Positions 41,083 to 50,000 of a DNA stretch of 64,000 nt are shown in pieces. The position numbers and the translations under genes were made by a program. This DNA comes from Thermoplasmata archaeon (lineage in GTDB: Archaea > Thermoplasmatota > Thermoplasmata > Lutacidiplasmatales > UBA184): assembly GCA_030043855.1 (NCBI GenBank), contig JASHWW010000005.1, positions 13,918 through 77,917 on the forward strand, read 5' to 3'. Within the stretch, counting starts at the first letter, position 1. Each line of letters opens with the position of its first letter. The notes beneath the pieces are model-generated. The model was not told the DNA's origin. It worked only from the letters and a program-made list of their open reading frames with translations, and did no database searches.

Positions 41083-43175
41083 CGACCGCTGCGGTGCCGC
41101 GCCGGCTGAGTGGGCGCCTTCGGGCGATCCCTCCGGCGGCGTGGCTGGGAGTCGCCATCGGGGTCTACTTCGGCGTTTCCTTCGGCCTCTCTTGGCTTCG
41201 GGCCATCGAACTCCAGACGACGACGTGGGACCTCGGACTCTACCAGCAAGCGTTGTGGACGACGGCCCACGGCCACCCGTTCTACGAGACCGCGGACGTC
41301 GAGACGGGCGGGTACCGCTCGCTCCTGCAGGTGCACACGGTCTTCCTGCTCTACGCCATCGTTCCGATCTACGCCGCGCTCCCGAGCGAGGCGACCCTGT
41401 TCGCGATCCAGTCCGCCGTGGTCGCGTTGGCGGCAGTCCCGCTCTACCTGCTCGCGCGGCAGCGGACGGGGTCCCCTTGGTTGGGGCTTGTGGCCGCGAT
41501 CGTCTTCCTCGCCGCGACCCCGACCCTCTCCTCGAACCTCTACGACTTCCACCCGGAGGCGTTCCTGCCGCTCGAGCTGTTCGCGACCGTCCTGCTCTGG
41601 GAACGGGGGCGGTACGGGCCAGGCCTGGTCGTCGCCGCGCTCGGCTGGTCGACCTTCGAGCTGATGCCGGTGCTCCTCGCGTTCGTGGGCCTGTTCTTCC
41701 TGCTCCCGTCGGGCGCCACGGTGCGCCGCTGGGTCGCCGCGTCGCGCGGACCTCGCGGATGGTCGGCCGTCGTCGTCGACCTCCGCACGGCGATCCGGGC
41801 CCCCCGCGTCCAGGCGTCCCTCGCCCTGCTCGTCGGCTCGGTCCTCGCGTACGTCGTGCTGCTCGACCTACGCACGGGGTACCTGCTCACGACGCTCGGC
41901 ACCACGCCGCTGCCGACCCCCCCGAACGGCTACGTGATCGGGGGAACGCCGGCCGCGCTCGGACTCGCGTCCGGGAACGTCGCGATCGGATTCTTCGCGA
42001 AGGCGACCTACTGGATCCTGCTGCTCGCGCTCCTCGGATTCGTGCCGCTGTTCGCACCCCGGGCCCTCGTCCTCTCGATCCCCTGGTTCGCGTTCACCCT
42101 GTTCAGCGCGAACACGAACTACGTGGAGCTCGGATTCCAGTACGGGTTCATCGCCGAGGCCGGACTGTTCGTCGCGTTCGCGTACGGCCTCGGGCCCGCG
42201 ACGTCGTTCGCCCGTCGCTGGCTCGAACGACCGATCGACGCCGCCCCGCCGGCCCGCCCCCGACGCCGCCCCCGCGCGTGGGCGATCGGAGCCCTCACGG
42301 TCCTCGTCGTCGTGAACGTCGCGCTCACGCCGGCCAATCCGTGGATGCAGGATCGCGGGCTGGGGTCGGCCTACCGGATCTCGTACGGAGGCGGGGGAGG
42401 CTTCGCGAACGTGGAGGCGCTGGTCGGCCTCGTCCCGTCGGGAGCGGTGGTGGTCGCCAGCGACAACCTGTTCCCGCTGGTAGCGAACGACCCGAACGCG
42501 TATTCGTTCTTCTGGACCCAGAACAACCTCCTCGCGCTCCCCTTCTCTCCGTCGGACCCGCCCAACTACGTCCTGCTCGCCGACAACCGGACCGGAGCCG
42601 TTCCCGGTTGGCTCGCGACCGAACTCTACAACTCGTCGATCTTCGGCGTGCGCGGGGTCGACTGGGACTCCGCGGCGGGCACGCTGCTCCTCTTCGAATC
42701 CGGGTACTCGGCGACGCCGGCGGAATTTGGGGCCCTGCCCGCCGCAGGGTTCTCGACCTCGGGGGCGTCGTTGATCGATCCGGAGGCCGGGATCCCAGCG
42801 ACGTTCCCGAATCAGCCGTCCGGCGGCTCGGCGGCCAACGCGCCCGGTGTGGCGGGGACGTTCCTCCAGGGACCGTGGACGACGCTGTCGCCCGGCGCGT
42901 ACGTCGCGACCCTTCGATTGATCGCACTTCCAGTGCCGGGGTATCCTGCGGTCGGCGGGAACGACTCGGTCGTCTGGATCGGCGCCGCGGCGTTCGGACA
43001 GGCCCAGTTCTTCGGCGTGACCCTACCGGCCAGCGTCCTCGAAACTCCGGGCGGGATCGTCGAGAGTCAGCCGTTCTACGTCCCCGCTCCGACGCTGCAG
43101 TTCGAGATCCAGGGGGTCGCCCTCTCGACCAGCGTCGAGGTCGTCTGCGCGAGCGTCGCGATCGAACCGAGCTGA
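41079..43175 (+). CDS. DUF2079 multi-pass membrane protein (GT-C-like)
   Basis: 698 residues: about nine to ten hydrophobic helices in the first 440 residues and a large C-terminal extracellular domain rich in N-x-S/T. Family blocks 'TWDLGLYQQALW', 'GGYRSLLQVHTVFLLY' and 'YDFHPEAFLPLELF' match DUF2079 proteins, which resemble GT-C membrane glycosyltransferases. The acidic 'WDLG' and 'FHPE' residues are candidate catalytic or metal sites. ATGA overlap with the upstream methyltransferase. It may transfer a lipid-linked sugar at the outer face. Confidence 0.82.
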   Translation: MTTAAVPRRLSGRLRAIPPAAWLGVAIGVYFGVSFGLSWLRAIELQTTTWDLGLYQQALWTTAHGHPFYETADVETGGYRSLLQVHTVFLLYAIVPIYAALPSEATLFAIQSAVVALAAVPLYLLARQRTGSPWLGLVAAIVFLAATPTLSSNLYDFHPEAFLPLELFATVLLWERGRYGPGLVVAALGWSTFELMPVLLAFVGLFFLLPSGATVRRWVAASRGPRGWSAVVVDLRTAIRAPRVQASLALLVGSVLAYVVLLDLRTGYLLTTLGTTPLPTPPNGYVIGGTPAALGLASGNVAIGFFAKATYWILLLALLGFVPLFAPRALVLSIPWFAFTLFSANTNYVELGFQYGFIAEAGLFVAFAYGLGPATSFARRWLERPIDAAPPARPRRRPRAWAIGALTVLVVVNVALTPANPWMQDRGLGSAYRISYGGGGGFANVEALVGLVPSGAVVVASDNLFPLVANDPNAYSFFWTQNNLLALPFSPSDPPNYVLLADNRTGAVPGWLATELYNSSIFGVRGVDWDSAAGTLLLFESGYSATPAEFGALPAAGFSTSGASLIDPEAGIPATFPNQPSGGSAANAPGVAGTFLQGPWTTLSPGAYVATLRLIALPVPGYPAVGGNDSVVWIGAAAFGQAQFFGVTLPASVLETPGGIVESQPFYVPAPTLQFEIQGVALSTSVEVVCASVAIEPS

Positions 43176-43196
43176 CCGGTGCGCGAGCGCTCCCGC

Positions 43197-43580
43197 TCAC
43201 GCCGGTTGCGCGTGCTCGCTCAACCCGAGCAGGTTCCCATCGGGATCCCGGAACCACGCCATCATCGTCCCGTCCCGGCCCGTCCAGATCCCGTGCCGGT
43301 CCTGGACCAACCCGTCCATCCGCTCGAACGCGACCCCCCGAGCGGCCAGCTCTCGGGCCAGATGCACGAGGTCCCCGACCTCCCAGCCCAGCACGGTCCG
43401 CGCTCCCCGGGGGACGTCCGCCACCTTCAGGATGCGGAGGGAGGTCCCGTTGGAGTCGAACAGGAGCGCCCGGCCATCGTCGCCCATGAACAACAGGCCG
43501 AGCAGATCGTGGTAGAAGTGTCGGCACTCGTCGGGCTTGGCCGTCGCCGCGAACGCGACCAGGTTCGCGTTCTCGAGCAC
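43197..43580 (-). CDS. VOC-superfamily (glyoxalase-like) protein
   Basis: 127 residues with two VOC modules: 'NLVAFAATAKPDECRHFYHDLLGL' at the start and 'IWTGRDGTMMAWFRDPDGNLLGLSE' at the end, the standard C-terminal signature. The GTG at 43580 lies about 26 nt from a clear TATA element, so it is probably leaderless. Substrate unknown. It converges on the DUF2079 gene with a 21-nt gap. Confidence 0.8.
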   Translation of the reverse strand: MLENANLVAFAATAKPDECRHFYHDLLGLLFMGDDGRALLFDSNGTSLRILKVADVPRGARTVLGWEVGDLVHLARELAARGVAFERMDGLVQDRHGIWTGRDGTMMAWFRDPDGNLLGLSEHAQPA

Positions 43581-43602
43581 AGGGGGGAATCGGTCCGCCG
43601 AT

Positions 43603-43612
43603 GAATATCTTT
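43603..43612 (-). promoter_or_regulatory. TATA box of the VOC gene
   Basis: Minus-strand AAAGATATTC is centred about 27 nt above GTG 43580. Confidence 0.6.
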
Positions 43613-43686
43613 CCCTGGCGGTCTGCGCGACGGGCCGCGCCCGTTTTCTCCCGACGCGGTTGACGGACCTCGCAGGAGTCGAGACC

Positions 43687-44283
43687 GTGCCGCACGCGTC
43701 GCGCACCGCCGCCGTCCGCATTCGGTCGCTCCGACCGGGCGAATGGCGCACGTACCGGCGGGTTCGGCTGCGGTCGCTCGCCACGGACCCCCTCGCCTTC
43801 GGGTCGACCCTCGCCCGCGAGCGCGACCTCGCCGAGACGCAGTGGCGGGACCGCTTGACCCACGGACCCGGAGGTTCCGCCTCGCGCACGTGGGCGGCGA
43901 TCGATGCGCGCGAACGATTCGTCGGGGTCGCCTCGGTAGTCGACGTCGACGGAGACTGGCACGTCTTTGCGATGTGGGTCGCGCCCGCGCTCCGGGGTCG
44001 GCGGGTCGGCGCCCGGTTGCTCGACGCCGGGATCGCCTGGGCGCGGTCCGTCGCTCCCCGTCGCCGCGTCGTGTTGGACGTCAATCCCCGCCAAGTCGCC
44101 GCGCACCGCCTCTACGAATCGCGGGGATTCCGCGCGACGGGGCGAACGGAACCGCTGGGCCACACCGACGGGGAGTCGGTGGTCGAGATGGTCCTCGGTC
44201 CGCGATCGCCCGTTCGCTCGACCTCGGTGTCGAAGGCTCCGGCCCCTCCCCGACGGGGCCCGAGCGACCGGAGGGCCCGGTGA
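43687..44283 (+). CDS. GNAT-family N-acetyltransferase
   Basis: 198 residues. 'RIRSLRPGEWRTYRRVRLRSL' is the usual N-terminal strand-helix, 'MWVAPALRGRRVGARLLDAGIAWA' is acetyl-CoA motif A (Q/RxxGxG/A variant) and 'AHRLYESRGFRATG' is motif B. The C-terminal 30 residues are low-complexity. GTG 43687 follows CAGGAG. Its stop overlaps the ABC ATPase start (GTGA), though a functional link is not evident. Confidence 0.85.
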   Translation: MPHASRTAAVRIRSLRPGEWRTYRRVRLRSLATDPLAFGSTLARERDLAETQWRDRLTHGPGGSASRTWAAIDARERFVGVASVVDVDGDWHVFAMWVAPALRGRRVGARLLDAGIAWARSVAPRRRVVLDVNPRQVAAHRLYESRGFRATGRTEPLGHTDGESVVEMVLGPRSPVRSTSVSKAPAPPRRGPSDRRAR

Positions 44284-45254
44284 CCGCGCTCGCGGGCGAG
44301 GCGCCGGTCATCACGGCGGACGCGGTCCGGCATACGTACGGCAAGGGACGGTACGCGCTCGACGGGGTGAGCTTCTCGGTCGGTCGCGGCGAAGTGTTCG
44401 GCCTCCTCGGTCGGAACGGCGCCGGCAAGTCGACCCTGATCAAGGCGATGACCACGCTAATCCAGCCGACCTCCGGGCAGCTCCGGGTCCTGGGCCTCGA
44501 CCCGCGGCGCGACGGCCGCCGGATCCGAGAGCGGATCGGCGTGGTCCAACAGGGGGAGTCGATGGATTTCACGACCGTCGAAGGGAACCTCGACCTCTAC
44601 GGATACCTGTGGAAGGTCCCCGCCGCCGAGCGCCGCCGGCGCAGCGAGCTCCTGATCGAACGGTTCGGGCTCGGAGAGTTCCGCACCCGGCGCTCGTGGG
44701 ACCTGTCGGGCGGACAGAAGCGGCGGGTCCAGGTCGCCCGCGAATTCATGCACGACATGGACGTCCTCTTCCTCGACGAACCGACGATCGGATTGGACGT
44801 GCTGATGCGTCGCGTCCTGCTCGACTCCGTCCGCGCCGAGGTCCGCAAGGGCCTCACGGTGGTCTTCACGACGCACAACCTCGAGGAGGCCGACTACCTG
44901 TGCGACCGCATCGCGGTCATCGACGAGGGCCGCATCCTGGCGCTCGACACGGTGGCTAACCTGAAGCGGCTCTACAGCGGGAAGCGGACGGTCGACCTGA
45001 CGGTCGCGGAGGCCGACGCCGGTCGGTTCTTCGACGCCCTATCGTCCGCGCTCGGCCCTGCGGCCTCCGTCACCGCCACGGCCGGATCGGCCGTGGTGCT
45101 CGTCGACGACCCGAAGTCGGCGCTGGGCACCATCGTGGAGCTCGCCCAGCGGCTGGGGGTGCAGCTGGAGTGGCTCACGGTCCGACAGAACACGCTCGAA
45201 GACGTGTTCTTGAAGTCGATCGCGCACCGGGGGGATCCGTCTGGCAGCGCCTAA
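44280..45254 (+). CDS. ABC-2 type transporter ATP-binding protein
   Basis: 324 residues. Walker A GRNGAGKST (44-52), a Q-loop 'GVVQQGES', signature 'WDLSGGQKRRVQVAREF', Walker B 'VLFLDEPTIGLD' and H-loop 'TTHNLEEAD' are complete. A C-terminal extension of about 90 residues is typical of the DrrA/NatA-like exporter ATPases. It works with the downstream permease to export a drug, lipid or polysaccharide. GTG start in a GTGA overlap. Confidence 0.93.
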   Translation: MTALAGEAPVITADAVRHTYGKGRYALDGVSFSVGRGEVFGLLGRNGAGKSTLIKAMTTLIQPTSGQLRVLGLDPRRDGRRIRERIGVVQQGESMDFTTVEGNLDLYGYLWKVPAAERRRRSELLIERFGLGEFRTRRSWDLSGGQKRRVQVAREFMHDMDVLFLDEPTIGLDVLMRRVLLDSVRAEVRKGLTVVFTTHNLEEADYLCDRIAVIDEGRILALDTVANLKRLYSGKRTVDLTVAEADAGRFFDALSSALGPAASVTATAGSAVVLVDDPKSALGTIVELAQRLGVQLEWLTVRQNTLEDVFLKSIAHRGDPSGSA

Positions 45255-45999
45255 CCTCGTCCGGCTCATCGTCCGGAACATCCGGGTCAACACCGACCCG
45301 GCGAGCCTCGTGATCCTGATGGGACTCCCGGCGATGTACCTGATCTTCTTCGGGTTCGGGTTCCAGTCGCTCTCCTCGGGCGGCGGGAACTACCTCGCGT
45401 TCCTCGCGCCGGGGATCATGTCGTTCCAGGCCGTCATGGCGGGGACGGTCGGGGGCAGCATCCTCTGGGCCGACCGCCGCTGGGGGATGCTCGCCCAGCT
45501 CCTCGTCGGGCCGTTCACGCGGACCGAGTACCTGTTCGGCATCATGCTGACGTCGCTCCTGCTCGGCCTCGGCGGAGCGGCCCTGATGCTGGTCATCGCG
45601 GTCGTGCTCCTCGGCACCACGACCGTGACCCTCGGGGGCGGCCTGGTCGCCTTCGGCGCGATCGCGTTGGGATCGATCTTCTTCGGCTCGGCGATGCTGC
45701 TCCTGGCGGCCCTCGTCAAGTCGAACAACGCGTACAACTCGATCCAGATCCTGCTGATCTTCTTCGTGAATTTCGCATCGACCGTCTTCTATCCGGCCAG
45801 CCCGAGCCTCCCGCTCGTACTCCGCGCGCTCTTCGTACTCAACCCGCTGACGTACATCGCCGACACCGCGCGCGCCGGCTACGCGGGGACCCTCGGCGGG
45901 ACGAACGCGCTCGAGATGGGGATCCTCGCCGTCGAGTCGGCCGTCGTCCTGGTCCTGGCGGTCCGGGCGTACCTGCGTTCGGACGTCAGCCTCGAGTGA
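45241..45999 (+). CDS. ABC-2 type transporter permease
   Basis: 252 residues from 45241 with six membrane helices. 'LAAPNLVRLIVRNIRVNTDP' forms the amphipathic cytoplasmic N-terminus of ABC-2 permeases, and the C-terminal part has 'ALFVLNPLTYIADTARAGY'. No ATG/GTG/TTG opens this full reading; the first standard start, GTG 45310, falls just before the first membrane helix and would remove the N-terminal amphipathic part. A CTG at 45241 lies just after GGGGGGAT and is my choice. It overlaps the ATPase gene by 14 nt. Confidence 0.75.
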   Translation: MAAPNLVRLIVRNIRVNTDPASLVILMGLPAMYLIFFGFGFQSLSSGGGNYLAFLAPGIMSFQAVMAGTVGGSILWADRRWGMLAQLLVGPFTRTEYLFGIMLTSLLLGLGGAALMLVIAVVLLGTTTVTLGGGLVAFGAIALGSIFFGSAMLLLAALVKSNNAYNSIQILLIFFVNFASTVFYPASPSLPLVLRALFVLNPLTYIADTARAGYAGTLGGTNALEMGILAVESAVVLVLAVRAYLRSDVSLE

Positions 46000-46023
46000 G
46001 TCGACGGCGAGTCCGACCCGCGA

Positions 46024-46785
46024 TCAGCACGGGGTCCCGGTCCCGGCGACCACCGTGAAGGCCCCGACGCCGGTCCCGTACGTGCTTCCGACGACCACGA
46101 GCACGTACGTCCCCGGAGCGAGACTGGGCAGCACGGTCCACCCGCGATGGAACGCACCGGTCACGTTGGCGGAGAACCCGTGGAGTATCCGAACGTGGGC
46201 GGCGTTCGACCACGGTCCGAGGTAGAAGTTCTCGCCGTCCATCGGGTAGAACCCGTGGCCGGTCAGCCTCAGGCAGCCGTCCGCCATGACGGTCGTCGTC
46301 GACAACGAGAAGTGGATCGAGCTCGAAGAGACGCGGAACGAGCTCGTGATCGTCGTCGGTCCCTCGCGGGCGATGACCAGGTAGGAGCCGCGGTTCACCG
46401 ACGGTACGTTGACGTTCCGCACGAATCCGCCCGTGCTGTTCGTCGTCACCGTGATCGCGTGGTTGTAGGGATACGGCTGGTTGTTCAGGTTGAACCCGGT
46501 GAGGTCGGGAGAGGTGAATGTGAGATTCACGTCGACCGAGTGATGGAAGTGCGTTCCGGTGACGATGATCGCGTAGCCGGTCGTCCCCGAACTGGCCGAG
46601 AGGGCGATCTGCGGCCCCGTGGCCGTCTGGAGACCGGAGTCTCCCGCGAGCGAACCCGCAGCACCGGACAGCGACCCCAGGACCGCCAGAAGACCGACGA
46701 GGGCCCCGACGCCGACCGCCCACACGACCGGCGATCCCCACCCGTTCGACCCCGTCTCCGCTCGCTGCAGATCCATTTTCGTCAT
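46024..46785 (-). CDS. Secreted IPT/TIG-like beta-sandwich protein
   Basis: 253 residues. A signal/anchor helix (about 20-45) leads to repeated Ig-like beta sequences with 'GTTGYAIIVTGTHFHHSVDVNLTF' and many N-x-S/T sequons; a similar 'LRLTGHGFYPMDGENFYLG' block follows, suggesting two tandem TIG-like domains. The C-terminus ends in Cys. There is no C-terminal anchor. Probable surface or secreted adhesion-type protein. ATG 46785 gives the signal sequence. The very long open frame reaching 50595 in this frame is antisense to smc and is not real. Confidence 0.7.
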   Translation of the reverse strand: MTKMDLQRAETGSNGWGSPVVWAVGVGALVGLLAVLGSLSGAAGSLAGDSGLQTATGPQIALSASSGTTGYAIIVTGTHFHHSVDVNLTFTSPDLTGFNLNNQPYPYNHAITVTTNSTGGFVRNVNVPSVNRGSYLVIAREGPTTITSSFRVSSSSIHFSLSTTTVMADGCLRLTGHGFYPMDGENFYLGPWSNAAHVRILHGFSANVTGAFHRGWTVLPSLAPGTYVLVVVGSTYGTGVGAFTVVAGTGTPC

Positions 46786-46823
46786 CGTGCCCCACCGCGC
46801 GGCGCGACGGCCCCGAGGGTGCG

Positions 46824-46835
46824 GCAGTATAACAC
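46824..46835 (-). promoter_or_regulatory. TATA-like element of the TIG-like protein gene
   Basis: Minus-strand GTGTTATACTGC lies about 43 nt above ATG 46785, leaving a short leader. Confidence 0.5.
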
Positions 46836-46895
46836 GGCACGTCGGAGCGCCGCGGGACCGGGGCCACCCTCGCGCGGCGAACGGTGCGCCGGGCA

Positions 46896-46952
46896 GGGCT
46901 CGGAGCCCGTCCGACCGCAGGGTTATATATGGCGGACAGGGCTCGGGGAGCC
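46896..46952. promoter_or_regulatory. smc promoter flanked by two GC palindromes
   Basis: TATA GGTTATATATGG (46921-46932) sits between a perfect palindrome GGGCTC-G-GAGCCC (46896-46908) and a second copy GGCTC...GAGCC (46940-46952). The leader to ATG 47029 is about 75 nt. The two palindromes are about 44 nt apart and could be operator sites; the rest of the 243-nt spacer shows nothing else. Confidence 0.45.
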
Positions 46953-47028
46953 GCGCCGACAACCGTCCGACAAACGGGTGCGTTTCGGCGACGGGAGACC
47001 GATCGGGCGGAACCGGACGGAGCGACCG

Positions 47029-50000
47029 ATGTACCTCAAACGGATCAAACTCCGCAATTTCAAGTCGTTCGCCGGGGCGACCGAGATCCCGTTCGCGACC
47101 GGGTTCACGGGGGTCGCGGGCCCGAACGGAATGGGCAAGTCGAACATCTCGGACGCGATCCTGTTCGTCCTCGGTCCGACGAGCTCGAAGGCGCTCCGGG
47201 CGGAGCGGCTGACCCACCTGTTCTTCAACGGGGGGTCGTCGAAGAAGCCGGCGACGGAATGCGAGGTCTCCCTCGTGTTCGACAACGGGGACCGACTCCT
47301 GCCGGTCGACGCCGCCGAGGTCGAAGTCACCCGGTACGTCAAGCTCGCCCCGAGCGATCCGGACGGGTACTACTCGTACTTCTACGTCAACGGCAAGCGG
47401 ACGACCCAGACGGAGATCGACTCGGTCCTCTCCCACGCCCGGCTCTCGGGCGACGGGTACAATCTCGTGCAACAGGGCGACGTCAACAAGGTCGTCACGA
47501 TGGGCCCCGTGCCCCGACGTGGCCTCCTCGAGCGGCTGGCCGGCATCAGCCAGTACGACGAGGAGCTCGAGCGGGCCGCGACGAAGCGGACCGACCTCGA
47601 CGGGAACTTGAGCCGCATCCAGACCCTCCTCGGCGACATCAAGGGGCGACTGTCGTCCCTCGAGGGCCAGCGGCTCCAGGCGATCCAGTTCAAACAGCTG
47701 CAGGACGACCGGAAACGGTCCGAGGCGCAGCTCGCCCGCGCGGGGCACCGCCTCGCCGAACAGGAAGTCGCGAGCTGCCAGGCGCAGGTCGGGACCGTCC
47801 GGGCCGAGATCGAGAAACTGGACGCCGAGCGATCGCAGCTCGCCGCGCGACAGACCACCCTCGCCGCGGAGATCGACCGCCTCGAGCGGGAGATCGCCGA
47901 AGCGGGCGGCGCGGCCGCGGTGAAATTCCGCCAAGAGCTCGACGAGAAGCGGATCGCGTTCGCCCGCCAGGAGCAGTCGCTCGACCATCTCCGGGAAGCG
48001 GCCGAGGCGATCGCGCAGAAGGTCGAAGAGCTCGACAAGGTCGTCAAATCGGACCGGGCCCAGGGGGCGTCGCTGACCTCCCAGGAGTCGAAGCTCGCCG
48101 ACGCCCTCGCCGACCTGGAGAAGAAGGCCGGAGCCGATCAGAAGCAGATCCAGGAGGCCACCGGTGCGCCGGGTCAGGCCCAGGGGCGCCTCGCGACGGC
48201 CCGCAAGCACCAACTCGAGCTCGAACGGTCCCAGGAGGCCCGGCGGGCGAAGTGGGAGACGGCGGTCCGGACACGAGAGACGGCCAACGCGACCGTCCTC
48301 GCCTCGGAGCGATCCCAGGCGCAGGCCGAGGACGACCTCCGGGAGCGGGAGGTCGAGGTGCGGGACCTCGAACTGCGTGTGAAGGAGTCCCAGCCCGCGG
48401 GCGCCGGAGGGAAGGCCGCGGCGACGGGGGACCTCCAGAAGGAACTGTTCCAACTCAAATCGAAAGAGACGGCGCTGACCGCCGAGGTCGAGCGGCTCGG
48501 TCAGGAGGTCGGAGAGCTGAACCGCCGGTACCTCGCGCTCGACGCCCGGCTCAAGGCGCGCACCGAGTCGGGCGCTCGACCGAACCAGCTCGCGGCCGTC
48601 GACTACCTGCTCTCGCAGCGGAATCTCGGGAAGATCCCGGGGATCCACGGCACGGTCGAGGAGCTCGCCGAGTTCGACCCGAGGCACAAGACGGCGCTCC
48701 AGGTCGCGGGCGGGAACCGGTTCCAGGCGCTGGTCGTCGAGACGGACCAGGTCGCCGAGCAGTGCATCCAACTCCTCCGGTCCGAGAAGCGGGGACGGGC
48801 GACGTTCCTGCCGCTCAATCGGATGCTCGCCGGTCGCCCCCACGGAAAGTCGCTGGTCGTGGCGAAGGGGTCCGGCGCCCAAGGATTCGCGATCGACCTG
48901 GTCAAGTTCGACGAGTCGCTCCGACCGGCGTTCTGGTACGTCTTCGGCGAGACGGTCGTGATGGACGACCTCGCGAAGGCACGGGCGCAGATGGGCGGGG
49001 TCCGGCTCGTCACCGTCCAGGGGGATCTCATCGAGGCAACGGGCGCGATCTCCGGCGGGTATCTCGATCCGACCAGCCAGGGTCGCGGCGCCGACAGCGC
49101 CGTCGAACTGAAGCGGCTCGGCGAGGAACTCCGTGAGAAGGGCGGTGCCGAGGCGGCCGCCCGGCAGGAGCTCGCCAAGGTCGCCGAGCGGATCAAGGCC
49201 CTCGCCGAGGAACTCTCCACCCGATCGATCCAGGACCAGGCCCACCGGTCGACCCGGGAAGCGTTCGCGAAGGACCTCGCCGCAGCCCGCGAGCGCCTGG
49301 CCGCCGCGAAGGACCGGCTCAAATCGGTCGTCGCGGAGGAGCAAAAGGCGTCCGCCGCGCTCGCCGAGGCGACCACGACCGAGCAGCGCCTCGCCGGCGA
49401 GATCGAGTCCGCGACGGCCGAGATCCGGTCGGCGCAGGAAGCATACCTCTCCCAACTGCCCGAGGCGATCTCCGGACGGCTTCGCTCGTTGCAGGAGACG
49501 ATCCAGAAGACCCAGGAGGAGCGCGTCCGGGTGAACGGAGAGCTCGAGGCGGTGCGGGCCTCGCTCGCCGCCCTCGGGCAGAACCTCGCCGATCACGCGA
49601 AGGAGCTCGCTGCGGCCCGCGCGGACGCCACCGCCCGCGCGAAGGAGATCGCGGCGACCGAGAAGCTCGTCCACGAAGCCGAGGCCGCGCTGCAAGCGCT
49701 CAAGTCGGTCGAGGCGAAGCAGGGCGAGGCGGCGAAAGCGCAGTCCGAGCAGAAGCGGAAGCTCGACTTGGATCGACTCAAGGTCACCGAATCCCTCGCG
49801 AAGGTCGAGACGAACCTGGAGACGCGCCGTTCCCTCCTGACGCAGGAGGAGACGCGCCTCGCCCAGGCGACCGACCACCTCCACGAGCTGCAGGAGGCGC
49901 TCCGGCAGTTCCCCGACCCGGCACCGGACGAGGCGCCCCTCTCCGTCGACGAGCTGAAGCGCCGCATCGCCACGCTCGATCAGCAGATCGCCGCGCTCGG

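Noticed and set aside
45310..45999. GTG 45310 as start of the ABC permease
   Set aside because: It would remove the amphipathic N-terminal segment conserved in ABC-2 permeases; the open frame upstream reads as genuine protein.
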